NCBI GenBank assembly: GCA_037043015.1
Contig: CM073324.1
Span: forward strand, 13,847,013 to 13,911,012
Origin: Bryum argenteum
Lineage: Eukaryota > Streptophyta > Bryopsida > Bryales > Bryaceae
DNA: 64,000 bases
Direction: 5' to 3'
Positions 11,162 to 23,007 of this stretch are shown piece after piece. The first letter of the stretch is position 1. Every line of letters starts with the position of its first letter. The position numbers and the translations under genes were made by a program. The notes under the pieces were generated by a model that saw only the letters and a list, made by a program, of their open reading frames with translations, was not told where the DNA came from and did no database searches.

Positions 11162-12101
11162 ATGTGTCCAGCGACGAATCACACGGAGAGGCACTTCACG
11201 GCAGGGGAGATAGTGCGCGACATTGTGATCGGCATGAGCGATGGCCTCACGGTGCCATTCGCGTTGGCCGCGGGATTGTCAGGCGCATCGGCTCTCTCCT
11301 CCATCGTCGTCACTGCAGGTCTAGTTGAAGTTGCAGCTGGTTCCATTGCTATGGGCCTTGGCGGGTGAGAAAGAATGCTCCCACAATGCTGATCATTCTT
11401 ACTCTTACTAGGGTATAGCTAGGGTTCTGATTGAAATTGTATAATTCCTGCAGGTACCTTGCAGCACGAAGTGATGCTGATCATTATGAGAACGAGCGTA
11501 AGCGTGAAGAGGATGAAGTTGCTCGTGTGCCAGACACCGGTAAAACCTCGCATATTACTGCATTTGTGACAAGAATATAGAATTAGCAGAGATTCATCTT
11601 GCACAATGTATCGTCTTCATCAGTACCACTATTATTATCATAATTATGTAAAAAAAGAACGTAAGATATGTGTAGATGTTAACCTTGATTGTCATGGTGT
11701 ACCTCAGAGGCCGACTAGGTGGCTGAAATTCCGGCCAATTTCGGATTAGTGCCGAATGAATATTGGCCTGTTGTCGAAGCCTTGCGAAAACGTCCCGAAG
11801 CTTGGATCGACTTCATGATGAGGTACTGCTCCATCACGACCTTCGTCGAAGTCATTCTTAAAACCTTGTGCGTTCTTTCAGTAATGACACAAGATCTGGT
11901 CCCATATGATCAATTCCATTACCGTGATTTCGAAAACCATCTGCATGGATAATGTAGTGCTTTTTCAAGCTCGAAATCGCCAGTCTTTATAGGTCATACG
12001 TTCGATGTATAAAACCTCGAGTTTTGGCACGAACTTGCGCAAAAGATGTGGAACCATCCATCAATCAAGTTGGTCATTGCCGTAACCATGATCACGAAAA
12101 C
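11162..12101 (+). pseudogene. 5' half of VIT (vacuolar iron transporter), unit A
   Basis: Exon 1 (11162-11364), exon 2 (11454-11539) and exon 3 (from about 11707) match the intact VIT gene of unit B (26436-27851). They encode the first two membrane helices (MSDGLTVPFALAAGLSG) and part of the cytosolic metal-binding domain. Exon 3 carries a premature TAG where unit B has GAG (GAC TAG GTG versus GAC GAG GTG). The final exon with the last three helices is missing. In intron 3, at 12101, the sequence switches to a ycf23-like gene. This copy was born truncated at the duplication junction and cannot make a transporter. Confidence 0.85.
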
Positions 12102-12776
12102 CCACGTTGATATCGTTTGTGACCCTGAGCTTGTGAAACTGGCCACAAGTCTCACCGCTCTCCCGGTACGTGCTAACAATCCCAATTTATCTGAGTAGGG
12201 CTCCATTCCCTGTTTTGGAGTTGTTCGACTGACTTTGGCCCCGAAACTTGATGCTCGCCGATTGTGAACAAAATTGCATGTGGTGGTGGTGATCAGGTTT
12301 GTGTTTCATCAGTTGTTCCCGAAGACTTTGTTGCTGCAGCCGAAGCAGGTGCACACATGGTAAAATTCCTGCCAGAAACTCACGTGGTAGTGTAGACAAT
12401 TCTAGGAACTTTCTGTGGACCAACACCTATCAGACATTGTGTTAATAATTTATCTCACCTTGCAGATCGAACTTGGAAACTATGATACATTCTACGAATC
12501 TGGCCGTGTCTTCTCTGCTTCAGAAGTAAGCTTCAGATTTAATTTTCAGTCCCAATCCGTCACATTCGCATTCGCATTCGATCAGACAATCGCACTCTCT
12601 GTCATTGTTCCTCACACGCTGCCTCTTGACGAACAAGTAAGTCGCTGTTGCTACTTGACGTAGTAAAATAGGACTCTAGTGGATGCATTCAACCCCTATC
12701 CTTTGGCGAGAAAATTTTAGAAGGTTATATTATCCTGAGAATCATTGTTCTCTCTCGTCTCTTCGGAGACATCTGA

Positions 12777-12808
<32 letters not shown>

Positions 12809-13670
12809 GGCCCCTGCGCAAGGATGACACGCACAAATCGAGAAATGGTCCAAATTTTTTTTCTCTCCATTTTGCTGAATCTGGTGCAAATGTTGTTAAA
12901 TCAGGTGAGCTTGGCTGAGAAGCTGGAACTGCTGGGTGCCGACATCATCCAAACCGAAGGTGGCACGAGCGCATCGCCTTTGAGCCCCGGAATCCAAGGA
13001 CTCATCGAGAAGGTGAGCACGCAACGAACGTCGAATCGAGCTTTACCTTACATCATCGAAATTGTTGCATATTGATAAACCTCCTGTTCTTCTCTTTTCA
13101 AAAATGCAGGCCTCTCCCACGTTGGCTGCCGCATATGCCATCTCCAAGGCAGTGAGAATCCCTGTCATGTGCGCCTCCGGCCTGAGTGCTGTCACTGCTC
13201 CCATGGCCTGTGGCGCTGGCGCCGCTGGAGTGGTACGAACGACTCCTCTCCATATCTCAAACATCTAGCAACCTTACTGCCAACTCACAATGAAATACTT
13301 TATGTAAATGCACTAATGGAGGTGTGGGTTGAATAGTATGTTTGTTATCCAGCTTTTGCAAGAATACGCCATACTCTCTTCATTCCAATCACCGTAGAAT
13401 GCATCGATGCCATAGTAGTAACACTGGGCTTTGATCTTGAGTGTCCACATGAACACATTTGAGCAGGTTGTAACGTCTCAGTTATGTTTTTATAGTCAAG
13501 CGGGGTTGTGTGGGTGATAACAGGGGATTGGATCTGCGGTGAACAAGCTGAACGATCAGATTGGGATGATAGCTGCGGTGCGGAGCATTGCAGCTATCAT
13601 TGATTCTTTGGGCTTGCCCACCGAGGCTGCTTCCGTCACCACTAGCGGGGCTTCTGCAGTAGCGCAATAG
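12102..13670 (+). pseudogene. ycf23: 3' part of ycf23/DUF561 gene fused to truncated VIT
   Basis: Six or more short exons with good splice signals encode the C-terminal part of a Ycf23/DUF561 protein, a family known from cyanobacteria and plastids and also nuclear-encoded in plants; function unestablished. Exons: 12102-12165 (HVDIVCDPELVKLA), 12297-12359 (VPEDFVAAAEAGAHM), 12466-12525 (IELGNYDTFYESGRVF), one ending at 12636 (SVIVPHTLPLDEQ), 12905-13012 ([18 protein letters not shown]), 13110-13232 (IPVMCASGLSAVTAP) and 13524-13670 ending in TAG. The remaining exons are open. The N-terminal exons and promoter are absent because the fragment starts at the breakpoint inside VIT intron 3. It could be transcribed as a VIT-ycf23 chimera, but the VIT nonsense codon would prevent a fusion protein. 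Confidence 0.85.
12757..12858 (+). ncRNA. U6: U6 spliceosomal snRNA
   Basis: Matches the plant U6 snRNA along its whole length: 5' stem-loop GTCTCTTCGGAGAC, the ACAGAGA box (gatacagagaagatt), AGC triad region (agcatggcccctgcgcaagg) and 3' end (gaaatggtcc), followed by a run of eight T (12855-12862) as a Pol III terminator. From memory of the plant consensus, the 5' stem differs by a compensated pair (CCC/GGG to CTC/GAG), so the hairpin is kept. A TATA-like element (ttatatta) lies about 25-32 bases upstream; no clear plant USE (RTCCCACATCG) is seen. It lies within a 268-bp intron (12637-12904) of the ycf23 fragment, same strand. Confidence 0.9.
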
Positions 13671-14453
13671 AATAGCTTGTGAGTGGGGTGTTCTGGTTAG
13701 TCTGTGCCAGTGTAGGTGCTATCAGAGAATGGGCCATATCTGCTAAGCGGTAAAACACAAATATGTAGCTCCTCTATTTTACTAAGCGATGTTCCTGAGG
13801 GAAGCTCTGATTTGAGCTCCGGGAATATGAAGCAATTGTACACGTACATTTTTCTTTGTTCAATTTGTTCGCGATCGAAACCACGGGTGCGCTTCTGTTG
13901 TGAAGCTCGAACCTTGCACTCGTACTTCGGTTATGAAGCTGTGGCGCTGGAGACTCACTCTAACGTTCTCCGATGTTTAAGTTTTCAGGCCTGTATAGAG
14001 CTTGGTTCTTAGCTTAGGAACTAAGTTTTACATGGCCCAAAAACGGTTCAGACGGGGATAGGCTCCGCTGGATTTCTTTGTGAGATTAGCGTTCTTTACC
14101 AAAAGTTACCCGTTTCACTATTTCTCAACTCTTTCACTTTGGGTTGCCTTTGCAGTCGTCGCTTCAAGCCACCAATTTCACCAATTTCGAAAAATCCTTC
14201 CACTTGCAAGAAAGTTTGCATGCTCTCACATTTAGTGTTCTGTTTTGAAGATTAGTATTGTAACACTATGGTGACGTGTGAAAAATAGTGTCATGGATTG
14301 CAATTTATGTTTGTAATGCCAATCAACAACTCTTGCGTAGTGCTTTGATTGCTTGCATATTTGATGCTCATTGGTGATTAGCAAGAGACATTTGTGATCA
14401 CCAAAAGAATTGGAGAGCCCGTGTGTATTGTCGCACCTGACCAATTTCCTGTC

Positions 14454-14562
14454 GTGTTGCACTCTCATTGGTCTCTTTCTTGCAAGGTCTTGGTGTGTTG
14501 CACTCTCATTGGTCTCTTTCTTGCAAGGTCTTGGTGTGTTGCACTTTCATTGGCTTTCTTTG
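14454..14562. repeat. 41-bp tandem repeat, about 2.6 copies
   Basis: A unit starting gtgttgcactctcattggtc repeats at 14454, 14495 and 14536 (period 41). The third, partial copy is cut by the SINE whose left target duplication is 14551-14562. Confidence 0.85.
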
Positions 14563-14924
14563 AGGCACCACAAGCCTTGGCTTGGTGGTTAGGGCTTAGG
14601 CCCCCAATGAGGAGGTCGTGGGTTCTATTCCCCATGCCGGGCACGGTGCTCACCACTATAGTCCACCCAACTATTGTGGGGGGTCTTTGGACCTTGTTGT
14701 ATTGGTACCTCAAAGCCCTTTGGGGGGATACTATGTCAAGTATCTTCAAGGCAATTGTAACTAGGCTAGAAACTAGCGTAGTTATAGTGTCCACCCTCGA
14801 GAGGGGGAAGTAGTATTGTTCGAATTTCCCCTTGTCCGGTGGCCATCGGGATATTAGCATTACGAACGGACACTTCATTCACGCCGGCCCCTTTGAAAGG
14901 GACCGGAGTTTCTATCTATCTATC
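14563..14924 (+). mobile_element. tRNA-derived SINE, full length, 362 bp
   Basis: The head has Pol III promoter boxes: A box near 14578 (ttggcttggtggtta) and B box near 14632 (gtgggttctattcccc), spaced as in a tRNA. A body of about 260 bp follows, ending in a short TCTA simple-repeat tail (tttctatctatctatc). The 12-bp target duplication tggctttctttg flanks it at 14551-14562 and 14925-14936. A 5'-truncated copy of the same family is at 44095-44188 on the other strand. The tail type suggests mobilisation by a LINE that recognises a short repeat rather than poly-A. Confidence 0.85.
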
Positions 14925-15939
14925 TGGCTTTCTTTGTGTGCCTAATTCTAGAATTTTCTCACAATAATCTAGGGCTGCCTGTCTCACTCCCAGAGGGCGT
15001 ATTAGGGTTATTCATGGCCATGTGTAATTTGGCTTACAACTCACAGTAAACATCAATAATGAAATATTGAAAATTTTCATTATTTACTCCTATTGACAGT
15101 AGTGTTGCAATTAGCATTTAGTGTAACAAATTAGGAGAATTTATTACGTTTGATGTTAATAATTGTGAATAATATACTATACACTACTATGGAGGCAAAA
15201 ATTGAGCCCACTTTGGAAATATGTTGTGAAATAGAGCCACGTATTGATTTTGCAAGCATTGGAGGTTTACAAACTCATGAGGAGGCTTGCAATAGGCGGA
15301 GGTTCACAAATACTCAACAATTTTATGAAAATTATGAGGGATTTGGGCCCCTAGGGACCCGGGTCAAACTAAGACTTGCACTTTAACATGCATTGAATTG
15401 AAAAGGGACCAAAAGAGTACATGAGGAAAGTGCTCAAATATACATCTCTTAGGCTTGTAGCATTTGAAACAAAGTTATCCGAAAGTAATGCAACACTCAA
15501 GTGGTGGACGTGAGATGATTATAAATGATAGTTCATGTGGCTCTAACTTACATGAAGCATGGAATTTGCACCAGTCGTGCACAAGGTTAAAATTATTATG
15601 TTTTCAAAGTGGTAACCATTCATGATCCTTTTGTCCTTTTGAGCCCATTAATTGATACGTGAGTGAAAATAAATATATCATTCTTCACAACAAAAGTCAA
15701 GGTTTTACCCGTTACACGTTTTCAGATTTTAATGATGGGCACTTCAAAGGACCATGAAAAAATATCTTGCACGGTTTCTCTATTGGAGGCTTATACACCG
15801 TGGAGAAATGTTTACAATTTTTCCATTTCGAAGATAATTTTCCAGAAAATGGATCCATTTTAGGGCTGCCCACCTTAGAACAACAGTAATCGATTGGACG
15901 CAAGTAGTTCCAAAATGAAAAGCATCAACCAAGCACTTA

Positions 15940-16887
15940 GGGCCGGTTTACATTTGGGCCGGATGGAGAGCCAGCCCGAACTCTTCCAATTTCAACCAAT
16001 AGGATCGCTCGATTCTCTAAAATCCGGCCCAAGGGCTTTACATTTGGGGCCGGCCGGAAGCACAACTCATCCTACATGTCACCTTAGGTGGCATGGTTTT
16101 GGCGCCAAACCATCCGGTTCCAAGGGAGCAATTGGGACGAGGTTTTGGTGGCCCAATTCCCCATCTAGGGCCGGATGGGGCTCCATCGTTGGATCAACCG
16201 TCAATAACTTGAAGAGTTTTTTTACTTGTTTTCGTTTTGTTTTTTATTCATTTATTTTTAAGTGCCCCTATTCATACAAACTTTGCGGCCTTCCCGTTTC
16301 GTTTTTTCTTATTTTTCATTTTTTTATTTTTTATTTTTTTATTTTTTTTATTTTTTTTTAAAAAATTTGTTTTTGTTTTTTATGTGCCCCTCTTCATACA
16401 GACCTTGTAGCCTTCTGGTTTTGCTTTTATTTTTGTTTAATTTTTCTTTAATTCTATGTGCCCCTATTCATACAGACTTTGCGGCCTTCCCGATTTTATT
16501 TGTAATTTTTTTTAGTTTTATTTTTTTCAATTAATATACCCCTGTTCATGTAGACTTTGCTGCCTTCATGTTTGAGAGTTTTTTTTTAGAGAAAAATAAT
16601 GAAAAGAAATTGAAAGAGATGAAAGTTTTGAGTAATTTTCAATCACGCTTTGAGAATCCAAGAACACTGGAATTGCAAATTTGGCTCCAAAATTAGGCTT
16701 TAAGGCTTTACATTACTTAGGGCTGAAGTGCTTAATTAGAAATTTGTCCCTCAATCCGGCCCCAAGGCTTTATATTTCTTGGGGTTGGATGGAAGAATTT
16801 GAAGAATTTGGGGCCGGATTTGGGAACAGATTGAAGCCAAATCCGACCAACCTTCCATCCGGCCCCAGACCCAATGTAAACCGGACC
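15940..16887. mobile_element. TIR element with GGGCCGGTTTACA ends, 948 bp
   Basis: Left end GGGCCGGTTTACATTTGGGC and complement of the right end GGTCCGGTTTACATTGGGTC form imperfect inverted repeats that continue into ggccggatgg. Flanking trinucleotides are TTA (left) and TAA (right), so a PIF/Harbinger-type 3-bp target is possible but not proven. Inside are four imperfect copies of a unit with tgcccctattcatacagact, near 16262, 16385, 16459 and 16537, separated by T-rich DNA. No transposase. The same end sequence is found on the larger element at 44241-45821. Confidence 0.7.
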
Positions 16888-17445
16888 TAAGACCGATTCA
16901 AATCCCTTCTCAGAGCGCCTATTCTCGAAAGGATTAGATTCCTAGAACCCTAGATTCCTTGGTAATAATGAGGCATTGATTTGAGACTGAAGCCTATAAA
17001 GCAAGCTCTGACACAGAGGGCTTCACCATTCTTGTTTTGTGCAGGTTTCCGGGTGGGGCTGCTCAGGGAGGCGCGTTCGGCTAGGGAGCTCGATCCAGTC
17101 CCCAGCGACTTACCTGTGTCCATCTCCCCAGTAAGTGATCACGGACGTAATCCCCGAACCTCTAATTGCGGCCATATTGGGATTCTCGGGGTCCAGGTAG
17201 TGGAAATTCTGCTCCTTGACACAATTCGGTATGTTTCTTTCTCTGGTAGCTAGGTCGATCTGATCAAGCATTACATCTGTAAGCTAGCATTTCTTTTGTT
17301 TTCTCCATGTTGAGGAAAACTAGACAGAAACTGCTGACAATGGATCCTGAGAAAGACTTGCTTCGTGCAAGGTACAAATTATTATGCATTGGTGTCCGTT
17401 CTACGGGGCCATGCATACATACAGAGGTAGCGATGCAAATTACAG
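16888..17445 (+). other. Possible upstream exons of gene X, unit B
   Basis: An exon-like stretch at 17045-17130 has an acceptor (gcag) and a donor (gtaagt) and reads FRVGLLREARSARELDP in one frame. Another conserved block ends at a donor after 17371 (ATGGATCCTGAGAAAGAC region). The frames could not be joined confidently to the exon at 17446, so these are recorded as candidates. The match to window position 1 starts at about 17280. Confidence 0.35.
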
Positions 17446-18213
17446 GATTTAGATATCTAGACGAAGCTCTTGGAGCTCCGTTGATCGCCTCAGGGATTCT
17501 TCTTGGATTGCTCGAAAAAAGCATCCGCAACCTATTTACTAGATGGGAGCTCTTTCTCTTAAATCCCTCCCGACCGGCAATTCTTCTTGGAGTACATGGT
17601 AATTCTATTTCCTCTTGTGACGTGAAAAACGTCAGGCGTTTTGAGTCCTTTCTGGTGGAAGGTCTAGGGAATCATTTGGGATTTCTACTTTCTGTTTTTT
17701 CTCTGCCCATTCTCCGAAAGCGTCTATCAGGACATTCTTCTGATAGTGAACAAGCTTTCACTAATATCGAGTTATATACGACCTTTCGCCCACACAGAAA
17801 GGAGTGCAGAATTCAAATGAATTGATTTATAGCATGCTTCAGGTTTCTCGATGAAGAACTATCGACAGTTGATCTCGGCGATGATGAACGAGGAAGCGAC
17901 TGTAGAACCGACTAAGCCGCTAACAGAGAGGGAATACGATCTGTACCGCTTGAGCGTCCTGACGGGAAAACCAGAACTGGAGATGGCGAGAGAAATGCGG
18001 AGCCGCATGCTCGCGCTGGCGAAAGAGGAGCACAAGCCTGAGCCTCAGGCTCAGATCTCCCCAGCAGCTGTAACTGTAATAGCAATTGTCGATGATTCGG
18101 AATGTGACGACACTCCATTCATGTTCCTGGGATGCTGCCCCATCCACCCACTGTGTGCCATGATCGTAAACTCCATGCGACACATTCGGTTCCTGCTGAT
18201 GTCTCGACATTAG
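17446..18213 (+). CDS. Gene X, unit B copy (unidentified, 3' exons)
   Basis: Two exons join in phase: 17446-17598 (GFRYLDEALGAPLIASGILL) and 17843-18213 (FSMKNYRQLISAMMNEEA, then LTEREYDLYRLSVLTGKPEL), ending at TAG/stop 18213. The first exon has a hydrophobic stretch (LGAPLIASGILLGLL) that could be a membrane or buried helix. The last is charged, with a Lys/Glu-rich helix, then a short Cys-containing tail. I do not recognise the family. Upstream exons are uncertain (see 16888-17445). Unlike the unit A copy, no frame break is seen here. Confidence 0.45.
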
Positions 18214-21200
18214 TCACTGGTCCGGAACTACTCGACACTACTGGGCCAAGTACGGTACCGTTAGCTTCATGCTTCCTGAGCACTCTCTCAGCACTGCTAT
18301 GCTATCATGTAACATACTGTACCATACATGTATATCATGAATTCATGATATCCTGTCATTTCTATCTCTGAAAGCTCCTCAGTCACAAGCTTGTATTTTT
18401 CACATTTCCTTCCATTTTTCATGTTTCTGGGTTGCTGCTTCCTTTACGTGTCTTATTCCAGGGTTGACATATCAATGTGATTTATTGTCTTCAACCTAGA
18501 ATGAAGACAATAGTGTTTTACCTTGTTGTGTATGATTGCCGTTTAGTGTGTATATGTAATGACATTTTTATTTTCTTTAGACTCTGATCAATAACGGGTC
18601 ACTCAAAAAAACAACAAACGATACTTGTAGAAAGTCATTCCACAATAGATCAAGTGGATGGGTGGGTGGTCATATAGGTAGGAGGGCTACGAGAGTTGCT
18701 ACCTTTGGTGATTTGGGATGAATGACTCTATTAGAAATGTTGATATGGCACCATGTTACTATTAATTTCTGCTTGATTGAGAAAAGTTAGAGTCTTGTGA
18801 AAAATGAATGAAGTCTGGTGATAAATGAACAAGCAATGTGTGCATGGAGACAACAAATAAAGAATAGTGAAAACACTCATGATAACCCCAATTTTGTTAA
18901 AATGGCATTATTCCGGTAAAATGGCACACCAGTCCTCAACTTTCTGAACTGTAGCTCAAAAACCATGTGATATAACTGAATCTTAAGGTGATATTAGGGA
19001 AATTGAGTGACAATGTATATAAAGAAGTGATATCACAAAAAAAATTGTGATATTACAGAATATACCATTTTATATGAGCACAAATATAAGATCTAGTGTG
19101 ACAAAGTGGCACATGGCATAGTGCCATTTTAACGGAATTGGGGCTTGAACAATTTTGTTGAACTGAGATTTTCTCGTCAATTGAGGCTCTCAGCCCAATC
19201 CAATCTCCTTACGTGCCATTTGATGCCACATGTTGAGAATAAATTAAAGAGACACATGTTGAGCTCAAAACATTCTCAAATCATGAATCGACTCTTTGAA
19301 CTTTAGAATGAGACTCTTAAGAGTCCCAAGATAACGGATTTTTACTTGGTGTTCAACTCCCTCCCATCTATCACTTTTCCTTGTCAGAATATTCTTGCCA
19401 CATTCTCCTCTCTCTTGTTGCTTTCCTTTTCTCCACAAATTCCAATAACCATTTCAATAAATATAGAGACCTATTACATTGAGAATTATTTCTCTCCATA
19501 GGTTCTAGCTTCTTCTTGACTCTTCCATGCAAAGCGTCCCTTAGTGTAAAAAAGTGGGGAAAACTGGAAACCAACAAAATAGAAGGAGAAGGAGGAATGG
19601 GGGATAGGAGAGTAAATAGTTAGATGTATTCCCTCTTTACACTTAAATTTAAGATATCAACTTATACTTGTCCTCGTCTCTATCCAGTATCCACTTTATT
19701 GTACATGATGTAAAAAATACTTAATATTCCAACTTTGGATTATTTGTTATTATGGCTCTTGACCAAGAGCCATGATCATGAAAATGGTCAGATTTTCTAC
19801 ATCACAAGTTCACAACTCATGAGGTGCAAGATCCATCATAAAACCCAAGAGGGATTTGGAAGGTCATGAATCGACACGTTTAGATGGTATAGAGTATAAG
19901 TCACCCAATATTTCACAAGTTTTAAGGCTCCTTATGTTTTCATGTTTTTATTGAATGTAAATTTTCAATCACTTGAATCTGACTTTGTTGGCTAGACTTT
20001 CCTATATTAAACAAATATTTAATCATAATTTTGAATGGGCAATTCTAGTTTTGATTCTATTCCGTGTATAATTTATTAATTAGGCAACAAAACACATGCA
20101 GTAAGAGATAATGGTCCTCAACTTATACTTCTATATAAGCACCACCAAAAACACTTTGGTTTTGCTTTGCCCAAACATAGAGTGAAAGGTTTTTAACAAA
20201 TCTTGTGTGATGGATGAAAACCTAATGATAACATGACAAAAAACTCTGTACAAGGAAATCGTACTTAGTGGATGCTTGGGCGTTAGGGTTTAAGAGATAC
20301 CTTAAGCTCTATGTAGTCTTTTGCGATTGCGGTATCAAAGCAAAGTCATGCTCCAGTTCTTTTGAGGTAGGTCTAACAATCTGCATATCCTTTTGCATAT
20401 CATTTCCATGAGAAGTTTTAGTGAGGTAATATTTGTTTCCGGTGCTAACATTTGCGCTTCCTATATTTTTTTCCTTTGTGTATAGGGTTTCGGATCTCAA
20501 GGTGTCTCGCTTTTTCAAAGCGACTTGTATCGTCATGGCACACTCTGAAGGTATCTCGTTCTTTCCTACAAAGTGTGCAAGTTGCCAAACCAAGGGTTTT
20601 GAGTTTTCACTGAATTGGAGAAATTCCTTGTCATAAAATGTATAAGATTTCTGCTATGTTACGAGGGTGTCAGAACTAAACACATTTGCTCTTTAAATTT
20701 ATTTTGTTTCTTGCCATACTTTCTTGTTTCCGCTTTTTGTCCTACAAAGCAACAAATGCAGGTAAACCTCGGAAAGCTAAGGTTTTCTGGGACTAAAGTC
20801 CTTCGTCAAGTCAACGTTTGTTTAACTAATGAGTAGAAAAATATACTATTTTTTGCAGCCTAGTTCATTCCACGAGCTTGTTAGATGAGCCCTAAATTGA
20901 ATCAAAGTTTTCCAAATGCTTTTCAGCGGGTTATTTGATCAAACTAAGAAAAATAGTAATTAATGCATTCTTCTCGCGCAAGTATTTTATCAATACCTAA
21001 AATCAAAAAACCGCGAACAAGATAGAGATATTTCAAACAAGCGATAGGTACTGTAAAGAAGTTCGTCAACCTTACTCTGAAACAATAGAATTACAAGAGC
21101 AACAATGACTTGAAAACCAATCTAATAATGTTTGTGTGATTTAGCTGGTTGCTTTGATTCCACACTAGGTTCAAGCAATTTTATGTCATAAGTATCCCAA

Positions 21201-21320
21201 ACTTTTCATACTTTGAAATTTGTTGCCGGTTTGCCCTTTATGACCTGTGACCTAGATTGAGGTAAAAAGTAGCATGTTTGCGTTAATAAAAGGTCATTTG
21301 TGTACATTTGTGTGGCAGCA
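18214..21320. other. Spacer between gene X and F-box copy, unit B
   Basis: Counterpart of 1024-4357. It carries one TIR element not found in unit A and an additional block of about 72 bp (about 19165-19240) bounded by TTGA on both sides, absent from unit A. No gene recognised apart from possible leader exons near 20490-20550. Confidence 0.5.
18884..19146. mobile_element. TIR element with ACCCCAATT..GTTAAAATGGCA ends, 263 bp
   Basis: The left end AACCCCAATTTTGTTAAAAT and complement of the right end AAGCCCCAATTCCGTTAAAA are inverted repeats of about 24 bp. The element is absent from the paralogous position in unit A (near 1622), where actcatgg joins tcaattttg directly. The target duplication could not be resolved. 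The ends resemble those of the element at 59055-59489, so they appear to be one family. Non-autonomous. Confidence 0.65.
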
Positions 21321-22992
21321 ATGAAAACGAACGATCCACAAGCTCTTTCCGAGCTTCCAATTGCTCTCGCCAATGTAACATTGAGGCCGAAGGAAGCTGA
21401 CAATCTCGAGCATGGGCAACAAGTTTTGCAAGAAATGGTCGAGTGTGCAGCTTTCATGGACGCAGTGTTCCTGAATCCCGCATTCTTGCAAAGTCTCAAC
21501 AGCCAAGAGATTCTCCTTCTTAAGTGTGTTTGCAGATCTTGGGCAGCTTGGTTTGCCGACGGTGCTGCCACCATGATCGCACATGCTCGCAGGCAAGACG
21601 AAACCCGTGACTGGTACTTTCCTCTCTTTCACAAACCGCTCCAATACGGAACGTATGGGTTGGGGATGGGGATGTTGGACTCCACGCATTTGTCGGGCAT
21701 GTGGCATGCAAGTGCAGAGTTCTCATCAGACCGCAAGCTCTCCAACTTGCCTCGTATGACCTACTTAGCAGGTGCGCTCAAGCGGTGCATTTGCAACGTT
21801 TGCCCGAACGCTTCAGGTCATTTCATAGTCGCTAGCGCAGGGGGCCTTCTCCTTCTCATGTTCGACCAGGAAACCGAGGATAACCAGTGGGGCAGTGGAG
21901 ATCACACCAACGACTGCAAGGAGCACAACAGATATAGAAATCAGTTGTCATTGATTGTGACCAACCCACTCACGCAGCAATTCAAAGCACTTCCGGCACT
22001 TCCGGAATTTGAAGGCTGTGGACCAAGAGACGAGTGGTTTGGTAACTGTGATCCTCCATACCTCAATATTGTGGTGGACGACAAAGCAAACACTTACAAA
22101 GTGCTTGTCTTTTGGTGTTCTAGCCACACTCTACCACATGTATTTAAACTTGCTGTGTACGACTCCAAGTCCAACAAATGGCAAAGTGTGCATGAAATTC
22201 ATGCACGCATGCAGCCTTTGCTTGGGATGTTAAGTAGAAGGCCTGGGGCTCCGTCACTCGTACCTAGAAATGAAACCATGTACTGTGCAGTTGCTTACCT
22301 GTTCGGACGTTTGTACGTGGCGGATACTCGAGACGCTACTCAGAGGGAGAAATCCATGAACGTGGACGTGTTCAGGGTTATAAGGTTGTACGAAGTCAAC
22401 ATCGAAACTGGGCAATTCAAACTGCAGAATGAGTTTCCTGTAGGGAGAGTACATATCCCTAGTGAGCATCGGGATGGTCTAAGCGGCGACCTCTGCAACT
22501 TCGAGCTGGTAGAGAGCTGGTAGAGTGCATGGGGCATTTGTATGCAGTGTTCCCAGCACGGCATGACGAGTTTTTATATCTGCCGAATAGCCGCGAAAAG
22601 AACATATGGCAAAACGTGGACGTGAAGCTACGCTTGGGATATCGGCGCCTTCAGTTTTTTGTGTTTCAGCTGGACGGGATCGATGAAGGAGAAGGGCGTA
22701 CACATGGGGTCCTTCGCATCGAGGCTCCCAGAATGAGGACCACTGCGGCTTCCGCTTTGGGCAACATGGAAATCGATATAATGATAGAGCGTGGTTATTA
22801 TTTTAGTGGTGGCCGATGGACAACTGGTTCGTTTGCACCGCTCAAGGCAGCGTCATTTGGCTGATGTTGGAGAATTACCTGCTCCACTACGACCTCCTGA
22901 CAGGGGAATGCAAGACGGAGGTCCTGGAAGGCACAAGCGAAAAGTTGACAAGAGGTCTTGTGTACCGGGCAAGCTTTCACATGAAGCCCTAG
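21321..22992 (+). pseudogene. F-box gene, unit B copy, frameshifted
   Basis: Paralogue of the F-box gene at 4358-6031. The first 400 codons are open and carry the F-box. The frame then breaks near 22500, where gagctggtag is duplicated in tandem (the duplicate ends in an in-frame TAG). A second frame break lies near 22805-22815, where about ten bases present in unit A (GGCTTGGACC region) are missing. The downstream sequence still matches to the normal stop at 22990-22992. A truncated protein with F-box and half the propeller could be made, but loss of the C-terminal third argues for a pseudogene. Confidence 0.85.
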
Positions 22993-23007
22993 AGCAATGT
23001 GGGGAAT

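Larger units (their letters stand above)
13671..15939. other. Spacer between ycf23 fragment and unit B, left part
   Basis: Non-coding spacer that should have followed ycf23 before duplication. It contains a 41-bp tandem repeat and a SINE, listed separately. The remainder, about 14940-15930, is AT-rich with no recognised gene. Confidence 0.5.
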
